Shown: positions 51,842 to 61,142 of the stretch, piece by piece
Numbering within the stretch: position 1 is the first letter of the stretch
Layout: each line of letters starts with the position of its first letter
From: Bacteroidota bacterium
GTDB taxonomy: Bacteria > Bacteroidota > Bacteroidia > Chitinophagales > Chitinophagaceae
Direction: 5' to 3'
Assembly (NCBI GenBank): GCA_013286305.1
Contig: JABDFW010000004.1
Coordinates: 1 to 64,000, forward strand
DNA length: 64,000 nucleotides
Made by a program: the position numbers and the translations under genes
Notes under the pieces: generated by a model
Database searches by the model: none
What the model was told of the DNA's origin: nothing
Seen by the model: the letters and a program-made list of their open reading frames with translations, nothing else

Positions 51842-54800
51842 TTATCTTCTGATAGATTCTGTTTTCCTTGCAGTATCAGTGCTTCCCAAAGGCTTGCTGC
51901 GGGCAAAGTCAACAAGTATGGGCGCTGCCACAAAAATGGATGAATAAGTACCGGTGATCACCCCTACCAGCATGGCGAATGCAAAGCCTCTCGTTACCTC
52001 GCCGCCAAAAATAAAGAGGATAAGTATGGTCAGGAATACGGTTAAGGATGTCATTACCGTACGGCTTAAAGTTTGGTTAATGGCCTTGTTAATGATGGCT
52101 TCTTTGCTTTCGCCCTTCATCAGCCTTACATCTTCACGAATACGGTCATACACAATTACCGTATCGTTCATCGAGAAACCAATTACCGTTAGCACCGCGG
52201 CAATAAAATACTGGTCTATTTGCAATGGGAACGGCACAATGCTTTTGCAAAAACTAAACACTGCCAATATTACAAATACGTCGTGAAAAAGCGATACAAT
52301 GGTGCCTAAAGAATACCTCCAGTCGCGGAAACGTATAAAAATGTACAGGCAAATAATTACAATGGCTATTATACCTGCTTTTACTGCGCCACTTTTAAGT
52401 TCGCTTGAAATAGATGGCTCCACTGTTTGCGACCCCTGGTAATATTTTGATTGAAACTCTTTATAACTGATCGTTTGCGGGATGAATGAATATTGCTGCA
52501 GCCCTTTAAATAAAGTTGTTTCTACCACCGAATCAATATTGTTGCCCCCGTCATTTATTTTGTACGATGTGGTAATATTTAGCTCGTTACCTGTGCCTAC
52601 TGTTTTAATGGTAGGGTATTCTTTAAATACATTCTTCAATTGATTCCCAAGGTTTTCTGTATTCACCTTATACATAAAATCTATGGAGTAGCTGCGGCCT
52701 CCTTTAAACTCAACCCCTTCATCAAAACCATGTATCATCGCGCCTATGCCTAAGCACAGCACTACTGCTGAAATACCATAAGCTATTTTTCTGTATTCGA
52801 TAAATTTAAAGGCAGAGTGCTTGAATATACGGCGCGAAATACCGGTAAAATATTCAAAGTGGCGTTGTTTGCTTGTATAAATATCAGTGATAAGGCGCGA
52901 TATAAGAATGCCGCAGAACAAGCTTAGCGATATACCCAGCATTTGCGTAGTGGCAAAACCAAGTACAGGGCCAAGGCCAAAAATAAAGAGTATGGCTGCG
53001 GTTAAAAACGTGGTAACGTGCGCATCCAATACCGGCGCATAAGAGCGTTTGTAACCATCTGACACAGCCGTTAAATATCCCTTTCCTTTGCTTAATTCTT
53101 CTTTTATCCTTTCAAAAATAATTACGTTGGTGTCCACCGCCATGCCTATGGTTAACACCAAACCTGCAATACCCGGTGCCGTTAACATAAAGCCCAAAGC
53201 GCTTAAAATGCCTATGGTAAATAACAGGTTAAGTATTAAGGCAGCATTTGCTACCCAGCCTGCTGTATTATAGTAAATAAGCATTAAAGCAAAAATTACT
53301 ACAAAGGCGATAAGGAAAGACAACCCGCCTGCATTAATGGTTTTTATACCTAATGTTGGGCCAACTATTTGCTGGGCAGTTATCCTTGCAGGGGCCGGCA
53401 GCTTACCAGATTCCAGAATGTCAGCAAGGTCCTGGGTTTGTTTAGTAGTAAAACTTCCTTCTATTTCTGATGAACCGTTAGGTATTGGATTAATTACATT
53501 AGGCGCAGTATATACAACATTGTCCAGAACAATGGCTATTGGTTTCCCAACATTTTTAGTGGTCATGTCAGCCCACAGGGTTGTGCCGGTTGCATCCATT
53601 TCCATTTTAATGATAGGCCCCTTTTCACCAAAATCTGCATATGCCCTGCTTATATGATCGCCTTCCAGTTTGGCTGCACCATTTTCCAGGGTTTTTACCG
53701 CGTATAGATCAAGGTCGTTCTTTACTGCGTTTTTATCATCCGATTCCAGCGGGCCGTACAAAAACATCAGATCGCCGGGAAATTTGTTCTTAACTATATC
53801 CATGTTCAGGTACTGGTTTATTAAACCGGTATCCTTTATTCTTACAACACCAATAGCAGCCCTGTAATCTGCTGCACCGGTTTGTTTATCCTGCCTGCCC
53901 TGGTCAAAAGATATCAGTTTTTGCAACGGGTATTGATTAGCTTTTATTATAGTGGAATCAACAACCTTTGCAATGGTTTTATTAGTTGTATCCGGCCTTT
54001 TTTTAGCTAATTTACCGGTGTTTGTTTTACTTGTGTCAACTGTAGGCTTGGTGGTATCCGCACTGGTTCCGTTCAAATAGTTGCTAAGCGCTTTTTCAGC
54101 GGCAACTATACCTTCATACACATCGGGCATTCTGTACACCTCAAAAAACTGGAGGTTAGCTGTAGCCTGCAGGTTATGCCTTATCCTGTCAGGGTCATTT
54201 GCGCCCGGCAATTCAACATTTATGATTGCTTTGGCCTTATCCCTGCTAATGGTAGCCGAGCTTAACCCAAAACGGTCAATCCTGTTATTCAATATTTTGT
54301 AGGTATTGTCATAAGCGGTGCTTGCCTGGTCGCTTAAATAAGTGAGCACCGAATTATCAGAATCAGTATATTTTACCCTGCCATTGCTTCGTGCAACAAA
54401 AAAGGTTGCCAGCGATACGCCGCTGTTAGCTTTTTTATATTCCTCACCAAATAAAGTGATGAGGTCGGCGCCGCTGTTAGCCTTTAATTTTACGGCATTG
54501 TTAAGCGCCCTGTTAAAGGCCGGGTCTTTTGAATTGTTGGCAAGTGAGCGTATCAAAGCATCCAAACCAACTTCCATTGTTACGCTCATACCACCCTGCA
54601 GGTCAAGGCCAAGCTGAAGCTCCTTATCACGGGCGTTGCGGTAAGTAGTTAAACCAAACGGGCCGATATTACTATCCAGGGTACTATCCACAAGCCGCTT
54701 ATACTTTAAACTTTTAAAGTCGTTAAGTGAATCCTGGTAGGCGCTCCGGAGCGCTTTATCGTTCGGGTACTTCTTTGCAGCAGAAGGATAATGAGCTTTA

Positions 54801-54928
54801 ACCCAACTGGTTGCTTTATCGTCAAGACTGCTTTCATGGCTGCGCGCGATCCATGTAAATGACAGTTGATACAGGCATATTAAAATAAGCGCAATCGCAA
54901 AAAAACGCACCAAACCTTTAAGTTGCAT
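51842..54928 (-). CDS. secDF: SecDF fusion, protein export auxiliary subunit
   Basis: SecDF uses the proton gradient to pull proteins through the Sec channel. The 1028 residues contain the SecD periplasmic P1 domain (QLGLDLQGGMSVTMEVGL), a six-helix bundle with AGLVLTIGMAVDTNVIIFERIKEEL, then SecF (VEFKGGRSYSIDF, later GFSMNDTVIVYDRIRED) and a second six-helix bundle. The conserved Asp residues of both helix-4 motifs are present. P1 carries a low-complexity insert (ADTTKPTVDTSKTNTGKLAKK) not in E. coli SecD. Fusion of SecD with SecF is usual in Bacteroidota. A TATCTTTG element lies just upstream. Confidence 0.93.
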   Translation of the reverse strand: MQLKGLVRFFAIALILICLYQLSFTWIARSHESSLDDKATSWVKAHYPSAAKKYPNDKALRSAYQDSLNDFKSLKYKRLVDSTLDSNIGPFGLTTYRNARDKELQLGLDLQGGMSVTMEVGLDALIRSLANNSKDPAFNRALNNAVKLKANSGADLITLFGEEYKKANSGVSLATFFVARSNGRVKYTDSDNSVLTYLSDQASTAYDNTYKILNNRIDRFGLSSATISRDKAKAIINVELPGANDPDRIRHNLQATANLQFFEVYRMPDVYEGIVAAEKALSNYLNGTSADTTKPTVDTSKTNTGKLAKKRPDTTNKTIAKVVDSTIIKANQYPLQKLISFDQGRQDKQTGAADYRAAIGVVRIKDTGLINQYLNMDIVKNKFPGDLMFLYGPLESDDKNAVKNDLDLYAVKTLENGAAKLEGDHISRAYADFGEKGPIIKMEMDATGTTLWADMTTKNVGKPIAIVLDNVVYTAPNVINPIPNGSSEIEGSFTTKQTQDLADILESGKLPAPARITAQQIVGPTLGIKTINAGGLSFLIAFVVIFALMLIYYNTAGWVANAALILNLLFTIGILSALGFMLTAPGIAGLVLTIGMAVDTNVIIFERIKEELSKGKGYLTAVSDGYKRSYAPVLDAHVTTFLTAAILFIFGLGPVLGFATTQMLGISLSLFCGILISRLITDIYTSKQRHFEYFTGISRRIFKHSAFKFIEYRKIAYGISAVVLCLGIGAMIHGFDEGVEFKGGRSYSIDFMYKVNTENLGNQLKNVFKEYPTIKTVGTGNELNITTSYKINDGGNNIDSVVETTLFKGLQQYSFIPQTISYKEFQSKYYQGSQTVEPSISSELKSGAVKAGIIAIVIICLYIFIRFRDWRYSLGTIVSLFHDVFVILAVFSFCKSIVPFPLQIDQYFIAAVLTVIGFSMNDTVIVYDRIREDVRLMKGESKEAIINKAINQTLSRTVMTSLTVFLTILILFIFGGEVTRGFAFAMLVGVITGTYSSIFVAAPILVDFARSKPLGSTDTARKTESIRR

Positions 54929-54961
54929 ACTGGAAAGGGTTTACCTAATTTTAGTGAGCGG

Positions 54962-54969
54962 CAAAGATA
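54962..54969 (-). promoter_or_regulatory. -7 element TATCTTTG, secDF promoter
   Basis: On the minus strand, TATCTTTG is 33 bases before the ATG at 54928 and fits TAnnTTTG. No clear -33 box. Confidence 0.5.
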
Positions 54970-55000
54970 GGGGAATTGACATTTAAAATATATGGATAAA

Positions 55001-55034
55001 AAAATACCGGGAAAACAGTTGTTCCCGGTATTTT
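55001..55034 (-). terminator. terminator after the FKBP-like gene
   Basis: AAAATACCGGGAA-N8-TTCCCGGTATTTT forms a strong stem with flanking A and T runs, just 3' of the gene at 55052 on the minus strand. Confidence 0.85.
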
Positions 55035-55051
55035 CTTTGAGGAAAAATAGT

Positions 55052-55528
55052 TTATTCAATGGCCGTTATAATTACATCATAAGATACAACCGAGTTAGAA
55101 GGTACTACCGTACCTGCCCCCGTGCAGCCGTAAGCCAGTGAAGATGGTATTACCATCTCTATATGTGTATTTAACTTAAGATAACTGTCCATTAACTGAA
55201 AACCCTCGATCAAACCAGATATGGCCTGCTGTGCGGCGCCACTGCCTAATATTGTACCGTTTAACAAAGTGGCCGTATAAGTAAAATTTATTACTGATGC
55301 TGATGTTGCAGAAACGCCGGTACCGGTATCGGTTATATGGTAATAAACGCCGCTTACATCCCTTTTAAAAGTAACGCTGTCCTTATTACAAAAAGTTTGT
55401 ATTGCAGGGTCTTCCGAAGTAGTATCAACATTTGTACAGGTAGTGGTGGTACCCGTATTAGTAGTACCCTTAACACAAGCGATCAATATTACAGATACTA
55501 CAATTGCAAATGCCAGAAATTTTTTCAT
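55052..55528 (-). CDS. FKBP-type peptidyl-prolyl isomerase lipoprotein
   Basis: Lipoprotein signal (FAIVVSVILIACVKG), a Thr-rich linker and an FKBP domain: GVYYHITDTGTG, VINFTYTATLLNGTILGS, ISGLIEGFQLMDSYLK, HIEMVIPSSLAYG and SVVSYDVIITAIE. The IPSSLAYG motif is the FKBP active-site edge. It probably folds exported proteins at the outer membrane. It lies next to secDF on the same strand but with its own terminator. Confidence 0.83.
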   Translation of the reverse strand: MKKFLAFAIVVSVILIACVKGTTNTGTTTTCTNVDTTSEDPAIQTFCNKDSVTFKRDVSGVYYHITDTGTGVSATSASVINFTYTATLLNGTILGSGAAQQAISGLIEGFQLMDSYLKLNTHIEMVIPSSLAYGCTGAGTVVPSNSVVSYDVIITAIE

Positions 55529-55590
55529 GCTTTTTTTGGTTTTTATTATAAATGACTACGAAAAATATTAAATCGTTGCTTGATTTTTGT

Positions 55591-55902
55591 TTAACTGTCT
55601 CTTTTTTTTACTATTAACTCTTTATACCGCTGTTCATTTGCCTCCCATTTGTATCTTTTGTAAAAAATTCCGGTAAAAACGGCAATTGCTGCAATAGCTA
55701 TTAAAAGTATATATGGGCTTGACTGGGCATAGGCAACCATATTAGCCCTTTGGTACCATCCCGACTCCAGCATAATAACTATTCCTATACCCAATAATAA
55801 GCCAAAAGGTAACCCAAAAAAAATCTGCCTGAATATGTTTTTTTCCCTTTCCCTGTTTTGTGCCCAGTAGTCAAGGAACTTGTTTTCTTCCGGTGAAAGC
55901 AT
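55591..55902 (-). CDS. small two-helix membrane protein
   Basis: 103 residues, two hydrophobic segments (FFGLPFGLLLGIGIVIML and SSPYILLIAIAAIAVFTGIFY) with a charged N-terminus (SPEENKFLDYWAQNREREK) and a basic tail (YKRYKWEANEQRYKEL). No family recognised; small proteins of this layout are frequent in Bacteroidota. It lies upstream of the FKBP gene on the same strand with a 62-base gap. Confidence 0.65.
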   Translation of the reverse strand: MLSPEENKFLDYWAQNREREKNIFRQIFFGLPFGLLLGIGIVIMLESGWYQRANMVAYAQSSPYILLIAIAAIAVFTGIFYKRYKWEANEQRYKELIVKKRDS

Positions 55903-55994
55903 TTTTAGAAGGGATTATTAATTTATAAACGTTATTTATAAAAATTTATGCAGCATTTAGCTTTAATTACTACTTTTCGTGTCAAATTACAAAA

Positions 55995-56861
55995 GTGAGT
56001 AAATACGATCAATACCTTAAAGAATTTTTGCTAAAGAATCGTGAATTATCTGTTGAGAAAATTGGAACCTTCGTATTAACTAACCCCGGCGCAGATGAAA
56101 AAGTGATACATCCCCAGTTTATAGGTTTTCAATTTAACAGGAAGGCTGAGACCGATGAAGCGTTAATAGATTTTATTGTTGCCGAAACCGGCAAAAGCAA
56201 AACTTTAATAAGTTCAGACCTGGGTTCGCTTTTTGAAGATATACGGCAATATGCTAATCTTGGTAAAGTATATTCTTTCGCAAACCTCGGTATGATCTCA
56301 TTAAACAGGCTGGGCGAATACGAATTTGTTGCAGGCCATGGCAATATTTCAGTTTCTGATGCGGGGCCTGGTACTAAAGTGGTAACTGAGGGAAGCAGCA
56401 AACAGCAGGCAAGCCGCAATGTAGTGATATTTATAGCGTTTTTAATTGTTATACTTATTGCCGGGGCATTAGGATGGGGTATTTATAAATATATTGGACA
56501 GAAAAAAACCGATACTGTGCAGGCCGACACGCCGGCAAATAAAATTGATACCAATGCTGTACAAAACAAGCCTGATACTGCAGCAATAACGCAAAAACAG
56601 CCGGCAACCATAAAAGGCATGCCAACAGACAGCAGTTATTTTAAATTTATTTTTGAAACAACCGAAAACAGGGCCAGGGCTTACAGGCGGTTTGATACGC
56701 TGAGAAGTTACAAAGACCCTGTAAAGATAGACAGCATAAAAAGCGATTCCAGCATGATCTACCACCTGTATATCGGGGCAAAGATAGCAGTGCGCGACAC
56801 TGCATATGTAAGAGATTCCATCCAAAAATATTTTCAGCGTACCATAAAAATTGAACATTAA
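55995..56861 (+). CDS. HU-like (CCDC81-type) DNA-binding-fold protein with a membrane anchor
   Basis: It begins with GTG. The first 120 residues contain a tandem HU/IHF-like pattern of the CCDC81 type (YLKEFLLKNRELSVEKIGTFVL, then VAETGKSKTLISSDLGSLFEDIRQYANLGKVYSFANLGMISLN). One membrane helix (VVIFIAFLIVILIAGALGWGIY) separates this cytoplasmic part from a Thr/Asp-rich periplasmic stretch and a C-terminal segment (FIFETTENRARAYRRFDTLRSY). Bacteroidota relatives often carry SPOR at the end; here the C-terminal part is not recognisably SPOR. The role may be linking envelope and nucleoid, which is inference. Confidence 0.68.
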   Translation: MSKYDQYLKEFLLKNRELSVEKIGTFVLTNPGADEKVIHPQFIGFQFNRKAETDEALIDFIVAETGKSKTLISSDLGSLFEDIRQYANLGKVYSFANLGMISLNRLGEYEFVAGHGNISVSDAGPGTKVVTEGSSKQQASRNVVIFIAFLIVILIAGALGWGIYKYIGQKKTDTVQADTPANKIDTNAVQNKPDTAAITQKQPATIKGMPTDSSYFKFIFETTENRARAYRRFDTLRSYKDPVKIDSIKSDSSMIYHLYIGAKIAVRDTAYVRDSIQKYFQRTIKIEH

Positions 56862-56891
56862 TTTCTTGGGTACTAACCAAAACCACGCCGT

Positions 56892-57602
56892 ATGAAAGTT
56901 GCCACTGCCCTTATTATAACCTTTTTTTGGGTTATTTTATTTGTTGATTGCATTTTAATATTAAATCAATATAACGAGTACCGGGTTTATACAAAACCCC
57001 TGCTTGTGCCATTGCTGTATATTTTAATGGCGGTTCAAACAGTTAATACAACCCACAGGAGATCAAAATTTTTTATCGGGATCGCCTTATTGGGTTGTTT
57101 TGCGGGGGACCTGTTTCTTTTAAAGGGAGATCAATATTCTTATTTTGTTGCCGGGCTTACCAGTTTTTTAGTGGCACATATTTTTTTCAGTATCTTTTTT
57201 TACAGGCTAAAGCCATTTACCAGAAAAAGAACTGCGTTTATAGTAATCATATCCTGTTTAACCGTTGGTTATTTTGTTTTGTTTTTAACAGCGATGTGGA
57301 CAAAAATCCAGGATCAAAACCTGGCTTTGCCTATAATGATCTATTCACCCGTTATAGGTTTTATGGCCCTTACAGCTATATATACTATTACGGGCAGAAG
57401 AGTACGAAGGCTGGCTATGCGGAATTTTATTCCGGGAGCTATCCTGTTTGTTATTTCAGATTCGCTGTTAGCCATAAGCAAATTATACAGCGCTTTTTTA
57501 AAAGATGATATAATGCTGCTGCTAAATATACTGGTAATGGTAACCTATGGCCTGGCTGTGTTTCTTATTGTTACAGGCGCTACCCGTTTTATAAAACGAT
57601 AA
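56892..57602 (+). CDS. lysoplasmalogenase-like (YhhN family) membrane protein
   Basis: 236 residues with about eight membrane helices. The YhhN/TMEM86 pattern is visible: YTKPLLVPLLYILM, GCFAGDLFLLKGD, FLVAHIFFSIFF and GAILFVISDSLLAISKL, which carry the conserved Asp residues of the family. Characterised relatives hydrolyse lysoplasmalogen; the bacterial substrate may be a different ether or lyso lipid. It follows the HU-like gene by 30 bases in the same direction and may be cotranscribed. Confidence 0.8.
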   Translation: MKVATALIITFFWVILFVDCILILNQYNEYRVYTKPLLVPLLYILMAVQTVNTTHRRSKFFIGIALLGCFAGDLFLLKGDQYSYFVAGLTSFLVAHIFFSIFFYRLKPFTRKRTAFIVIISCLTVGYFVLFLTAMWTKIQDQNLALPIMIYSPVIGFMALTAIYTITGRRVRRLAMRNFIPGAILFVISDSLLAISKLYSAFLKDDIMLLLNILVMVTYGLAVFLIVTGATRFIKR

Positions 57603-57907
57603 TTGTTACTACCAAAGGAGTTCGGGGTAAGGAATGCCGCAACCAATCCTGAAAGGATTGAATTTTAATAGCCCCGTATGAAATACGGGGTGAATAATAA
57701 AAAAGTGCGGTAAACCCGCCGCGGCGGGGTTTAATATTTTATGCCAACAGGCAGGTTGACCCCCTTCAGGGATACAACAATTATAACATTTATAATTTAT
57801 TTCTTCTTTTCTTGTTCCGAACTTCTTTACAGCCAATAAAAAAAGTTCCCGCTAAAATAAATTAACGGAAACTTTTTTATTTTAAGCCTCAACAGGCAAT
57901 ATACTTA
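57603..57907. repeat. intergenic with short palindromic repeats and the groEL terminator
   Basis: CAATCCTGAAAGGATTG (about 57644), CCCCGTATGAAATACGGGG (57674) and AACCCGCCGCGGCGGGGTT (57714) are perfect or near-perfect hairpins in the style of the other repeats. The track ORF 57609-57836 is read-through of these. At 57839-57876, AAAAGTTCCCG...CGGAAACTTTT with an A/T-rich flank is the likely groEL terminator. Confidence 0.7.
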
Positions 57908-59569
<1,662 letters not shown>

Positions 59570-59608
59570 TTAGAATTTGAAAACCCGTTGTTAACACAAT
59601 GGAAATCC

Positions 59609-59911
59609 TTACTTGGTTTTCATTAAAATGTCGGATGCCCGCATGATCAAATAATCCTCACCTTCAATAGTTATCTCAGTGCCTGCGTACTTGCCATAAA
59701 GCACGGTATCGCCTATTTGTTGCTTAAGAGGAATGAGATTACCCGTTTGTTCTGCGTATTTGCCCGGGCCTACAGCAACAACGGTTCCCTTTTGGGGTTT
59801 TTCTTTTGCTGTGTCAGGGATGATTATACCACCCTTGGTTTTTTCTTCAGCGGGAGCTGGTTTAATAAGAACTCTATCATCATAAAGTTCACAATTTACC
59901 TGATTTGCCAT
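59609..59911 (-). CDS. groS: co-chaperonin GroES
   Basis: 100 residues, with [23 protein letters not shown] (the mobile-loop region), [12 protein letters not shown] and [24 protein letters not shown] in the standard order. The N-terminus carries a short extension ([12 protein letters not shown]) before the domain. No CIRCE operator (TTAGCACTC-N9-GAGTGCTAA) is visible upstream, so control may differ from the HrcA type. A possible -7 element, TATTTTTG, is at 60021-60028 on the minus strand. Confidence 0.96.
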   Translation of the reverse strand: MANQVNCELYDDRVLIKPAPAEEKTKGGIIIPDTAKEKPQKGTVVAVGPGKYAEQTGNLIPLKQQIGDTVLYGKYAGTEITIEGEDYLIMRASDILMKTK

Positions 59912-60238
59912 AATGTGTATTGATTTTTTAGATAATGAACAGTTGAGTTTAACAACCGTGTGGTTAACTATTTCTGTGCCATAGGTTTAAAAAAAGCCAA
60001 AATTTCATTTTTATGCCTTTCAAAAATACCGGTAAGCATCGTTTGGCAGGCATTAAAAGGGGCACAAAGGAAAGGTTTTACAGCAGAGTGACAAAATTTC
60101 ATTCTAAAATTGGCAGAAAATTGTGGTTGTGATGCTGGATCAAATATTAGTTGAGGAGAATAAGGGATCCTGAAAAGTTTCCTTTCCAGGTTATATTTTA
60201 TTTATCTTACCGGTAATTTTCCCGCCAAAATTAATACG
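59912..60238. other. intergenic upstream of groES and the CPBP gene
   Basis: This 327-base divergent region holds the groES promoter area. No gene, repeat copy or CIRCE element is visible. Short inverted pairs (GAGTTTAACAACC / GTGTGGTTAAC) near 59943-59968 are the only notable structure. Confidence 0.5.
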
Positions 60239-61063
60239 ATGAAGGTTCTTATAAGGCACTATCCCGCTATTGCCTATTTTGTAATCACATATATTATATC
60301 ATGGTCAGGCGCTTTTATATTGGTTGCCCCAAAATTATTGCACGGCGTACCAATAGGTAAAATGGATGGTATTATCATGTTCCCCATAATGCTTGCAGGC
60401 CCATTTTTCACAGGCATCATTTTAAACTATACGCTGGATGGCAAGGCAGGCCTTCGCGGGCTTTTTTCAAAAATGGGACGGGGCGGGGTTGGTTTTCGCT
60501 GGTATGCCCCTTTGCTTATACCCCCGGTTGTAATTATAGCTGTACTCTTATTCCTTTCAGCTTTTTTCTCACCCCATTTTGCACCTAACTTTTTCCTGCT
60601 GAGCATTTTATTTGGTATTCCCGCAGGTTTTTTTGAAGAAACCGGCTGGATGGGCTTTGCTTTCCCCAGGCTTAATTTGCGATACAGCGCCTTTAAAGCA
60701 AGCGTTATTTTGGGTATCTTTTGGGGTTTATGGCATTTACCGGTGATTGACTTTTTAGGCGCTGCCAGCCCGCATGGCGCATATTTAGTGCCTTTTTCCC
60801 TTTCTTTTATTGTATTAATGACCGCTATGCGTGTTTTAATTGCCTGGATATACACCAATACCAAAAGCATATTGCTGTGCCAGTTAATGCATGCCAGTTC
60901 AACCGGGTTCCTTGTTATGTTTGGGCCGCCGCATGTAAGCCCGGCACAGGAAACCTTATGGTATGCAGTTTATGCAGCCGCTTTATGGGCCATTGTATTG
61001 GTTATTAAAAAAATATATGGCCCCGGGCTGTATATTAAGCTGGTTAAAAAGGTACCGGCATGA
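60239..61063 (+). CDS. CPBP-family intramembrane protease-like protein
   Basis: 274 residues with about eight membrane helices and the CPBP (CAAX protease/bacteriocin-processing) pattern: GIPAGFFEETGWMGFAFPRL (the EE glutamates of motif 1), GIFWGLWHLPV (motif with His), and a later region with LCQLMHASSTGF (the second His). Many family members have EExGWRG; here a Met stands in the Arg position. It may cleave within membranes or protect against a toxin; no target is evident. It ends in a bidirectional terminator shared with the next gene. Confidence 0.8.
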   Translation: MKVLIRHYPAIAYFVITYIISWSGAFILVAPKLLHGVPIGKMDGIIMFPIMLAGPFFTGIILNYTLDGKAGLRGLFSKMGRGGVGFRWYAPLLIPPVVIIAVLLFLSAFFSPHFAPNFFLLSILFGIPAGFFEETGWMGFAFPRLNLRYSAFKASVILGIFWGLWHLPVIDFLGAASPHGAYLVPFSLSFIVLMTAMRVLIAWIYTNTKSILLCQLMHASSTGFLVMFGPPHVSPAQETLWYAVYAAALWAIVLVIKKIYGPGLYIKLVKKVPA

Positions 61064-61092
61064 ACGCTAAAGCGGGTGATGAAAATGATCAT

Positions 61093-61127
61093 AAAAAACC
61101 GTCCCGCTTTAACAGGACGGTTTTTTT
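61093..61127. terminator. bidirectional terminator
   Basis: AAAAAACCGTCC-CGCTTTAACA-GGACGGTTTTTTT has a T-run on both strands and sits between the convergent CPBP and surface-protein genes. Confidence 0.9.
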
Positions 61128-61142
61128 GTAAAGCCTGGAAGA

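Noticed and set aside
57609-57836. 75-residue minus ORF
   Set aside because: Translation of three palindromic repeats between convergent genes.
59912-60238. CIRCE operator upstream of groES
   Set aside because: Searched for TTAGCACTC and GAGTGCTAA; only a GAGTTTAAC-like stretch is present, which does not fit.
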